64,000 nt of DNA from Heligmosomoides polygyrus polygyrus (taxonomy: Eukaryota; Nematoda; Chromadorea; Rhabditida; Heligmosomidae), in the NCBI GenBank assembly GCA_947396885.1, contig OX377202.1, positions 61,034,034 through 61,098,033 of the forward strand. The letters run 5' to 3'. The notes below the pieces were generated by a model that was not told where the DNA came from, made no database searches, and was given only the letters and a program-made list of their open reading frames with translations. How positions within the stretch are numbered: position 1 is the stretch's first letter; every line of letters begins with the position of its first letter. A program made the translations under genes and the position numbers. This document shows positions 62,470 through 64,000 of this stretch, in pieces.

Positions 62470-63500
62470 CAATGCTTCTTGCCCAACTGCCGATGTGCCT
62501 TTGCACAAAGAACTTATTGTGGAAGGGCACCGCGCACTCCGATGAATACGCAAAGGACAGAGGAAACCCTATCGATTGATTTAAAGAACAGCTACAGCCT
62601 GACTCATAGGGTGTTGAGCACTACAGTAGCCGGAAAGGATGTCGAGGACTTTAGGAGTAGATATACTCCCGGCCGATGCACCAGAGGCTCGCCAATTGTT
62701 TTGCCACGCGGGTCTTGGGTGTAGATCAGAACCTCAAATTTGGGTAATTAAACTTTATTTAATACATTTACACATCTCTCCCACCATATGTATTGATATT
62801 ACAAATAAATGCTGAGGAGTGTATATGGGCGATGAGCCCTTAGACGGTCAGGAAAGTGGTGTGACGTCGGACAGTCCGCTAGAGGTCCTCTCGGAGTGTG
62901 AAGAGGCGGTGCCCAACTGCCGATGTGCCTTTGCACAAAGAACTTATTGTGGAAGGGCACCGCACACTCCGGTGAATAAGCAGAGGACAGAGGAAACCCT
63001 ATCGTTTGATCTAAGGAACAGCTACAGCCTGACTCATAGGGTGTTGAGCACTACCGTAGCCGGAAAGAATGTCGAGGGTTTAGGAGTCGATATAATTTTG
63101 GAATTTTGAATGCCATAACGAGATCATTCGTTTTCTTCTGAGATGAAAACTGCATAAGCCAGACAACCGACGTCTTATAACTCCGTTTGGAATGAACTCA
63201 TAGCTCAACCCAGAACACCGCATAGCCAGTTTACGCGTGAAGTTGTTTTGGGCACTCTCGAGGAGATCAATGTCCTCCTTCCTATATGGAGAGAACACAG
63301 TTGTACCAGTTTCCAATAGAGGCCTTACATTTGTTTTGTAAGCTTTGAGAAGTACCATGAGATTGCGTGTGCGTAGAGCCTTGAACAGATTAAAAATACG
63401 ACTGAATGCGCTAGCAATTAGGGACTTATAGTGATTGTAGAAGGAGAGCTTGTTATCATACTTAAAACCCAAGTTAGAACTGGAATAGTCTACACAGCAG
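62470..63500 (-). mobile_element. CR1-like fragments with a duplicated C-terminal segment
   Basis: The minus strand from 63,480 encodes YDNKLSFYNHYKSLIASAFS, then LLKAYKTNVRPLLETGTTV and LLESAQNNFTRKL, the C-terminal part of a CR1 reverse transcriptase. It continues into 63,087-62,911, where FFVQRHIGSWAPPL resembles the usual FF-x-x-R-x-x-x-x-W-x-x-LP end. A near-copy of that last about 180 bp occurs again at about 62,475-62,665, so the fragment is either partly duplicated or two truncated copies lie side by side. Confidence 0.65.
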
Positions 63501-63555
63501 CCGCTGGTCGAGGCAGAACGGGGTGCACAATAATAATACTGAGATTGGTGACGGA

Positions 63556-63850
63556 TTGGGCGCGTGTAGCGCAGTCGGAGAAGGCGCCGACTGTCGCCTG
63601 CACCCGATAGCCGGTTCCTGGTCGGGATTTCCCGCTGAGGCCAACCAAGCCTTCCATCGCTCCGGGGTCGGTGAATTGGTACCAGACTTGTCTGGGAATG
63701 ATAAAGCGCTGACTTGTTCATCGGCTGGCCACCGCAAGTCATTGTATGGCCAAATACGCATTCAACTCGCCTCCACGAGATCCCGTAGAAGTAGAATGCG
63801 TGGCGCATCCTAAAAGGGATTGAGCAACGCCGTTCTTTATCCTTATCCTT
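63556..63850 (+). repeat. tRNA-headed SINE, copy 2
   Basis: The head GCGCGTGTAGCGCAGTCGG then GCCGGTTCCTGG resembles RNA polymerase III A and B boxes. The body shares ordered words with 36,080-36,420. The copy ends in a TTTATCCTTATCCTTTT-type tail near 63,850. Confidence 0.5.
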
Positions 63851-64000
63851 TTAACTGACGGATAAGCAAAATTTTGTGCGAACCTGTAATTGTTCGCTAC
63901 TATATCTGTTAATGCTCACTTGTCGACTCAAACAACTTTAGCGATAATAGGTTCTGAAGGACTTATCTGATATCTTCGCATTCGATAGATGATAGACAGA

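Noticed and set aside
62819..63109. Duplicated Cys-containing peptide (CRCAFAQRTYCGRAP) on the plus strand, at first taken as a small secreted protein
   Set aside because: The opposite strand reads as the C-terminal end of a CR1 reverse transcriptase, which explains the sequence and its duplication.
61726..64000. A further eat-3 exon
   Set aside because: Searched by eye for the next OPA1 stalk segment in the required phase; none was recognised, so the gene is reported as continuing beyond the window.

Overview
This window is eukaryotic and most likely comes from a parasitic clade V (strongylid, hookworm-like) nematode. The reasons are: interrupted genes with TTTCAG-type acceptors, trans-splice-style acceptors placed just before start codons, an OPA1/EAT-3 gene directly downstream of a TMEM41-type gene, hookworm-style mariner and RTE elements, and Tc4/Tc5-type transposons inserted at CTNAG sites. 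The species cannot be named from sequence alone. No bacterial genes, rRNA, intact tRNA or CRISPR array was seen.

Layout. 1-18.3 kb is intergenic sequence packed with mobile DNA: a Tc4-like long-inverted-repeat element split by a CR1 fragment, a 1.25 kb mariner, a pogo/Tigger-like non-autonomous element, a broken WD40 gene fragment on the minus strand, a mariner remnant beside a large foldback element, and an AT-rich foldback array. 17.7-29.4 kb is a three-layer retrotransposon nest. An RTE-like non-LTR element is interrupted by a Gypsy-type LTR element (5-bp target duplication AACAG), whose gag is in turn interrupted by a second LTR element that encodes only Gag and protease. 29.4-36.6 kb has no recognisable gene, but holds an inverted-repeat MITE and a SINE-like copy.

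36.67-58.96 kb is the conserved host locus: a single-exon TMEM41/VTT-domain gene followed, with almost no gap, by eat-3 (the mitochondrial dynamin OPA1). Fifteen eat-3 exons are legible, all in consistent phase, and the gene runs off the right end. The poly(A) signal of the first gene lies 12 bp before the trans-splice acceptor of the second, which is the arrangement of an SL1-type operon. TMEM41-family proteins act in ER lipid scrambling and autophagy, and OPA1/EAT-3 acts in inner-mitochondrial-membrane fusion and cristae shape, so the pair couples two membrane-remodelling functions.

The large eat-3 introns are mostly filled by different repeats: a MITE-like GC-rich palindrome block, a Tc5-like element, RTE, Penelope-like and CR1 remnants, a 1.28 kb mariner, a 6.1 kb GC-rich minisatellite with higher-order structure, and a mariner containing a Tc5-like element that contains a Harbinger-like MITE.

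The most notable observation is a set of three long-inverted-repeat elements (1.1-3.2, 41.5-42.9 and 59.6-61.4 kb). All sit at CTNAG targets with TNA duplications, all have tRNA-like segments in their inverted repeats, and all carry a related short acidic coding exon, in two cases behind a splice acceptor of the same phase.
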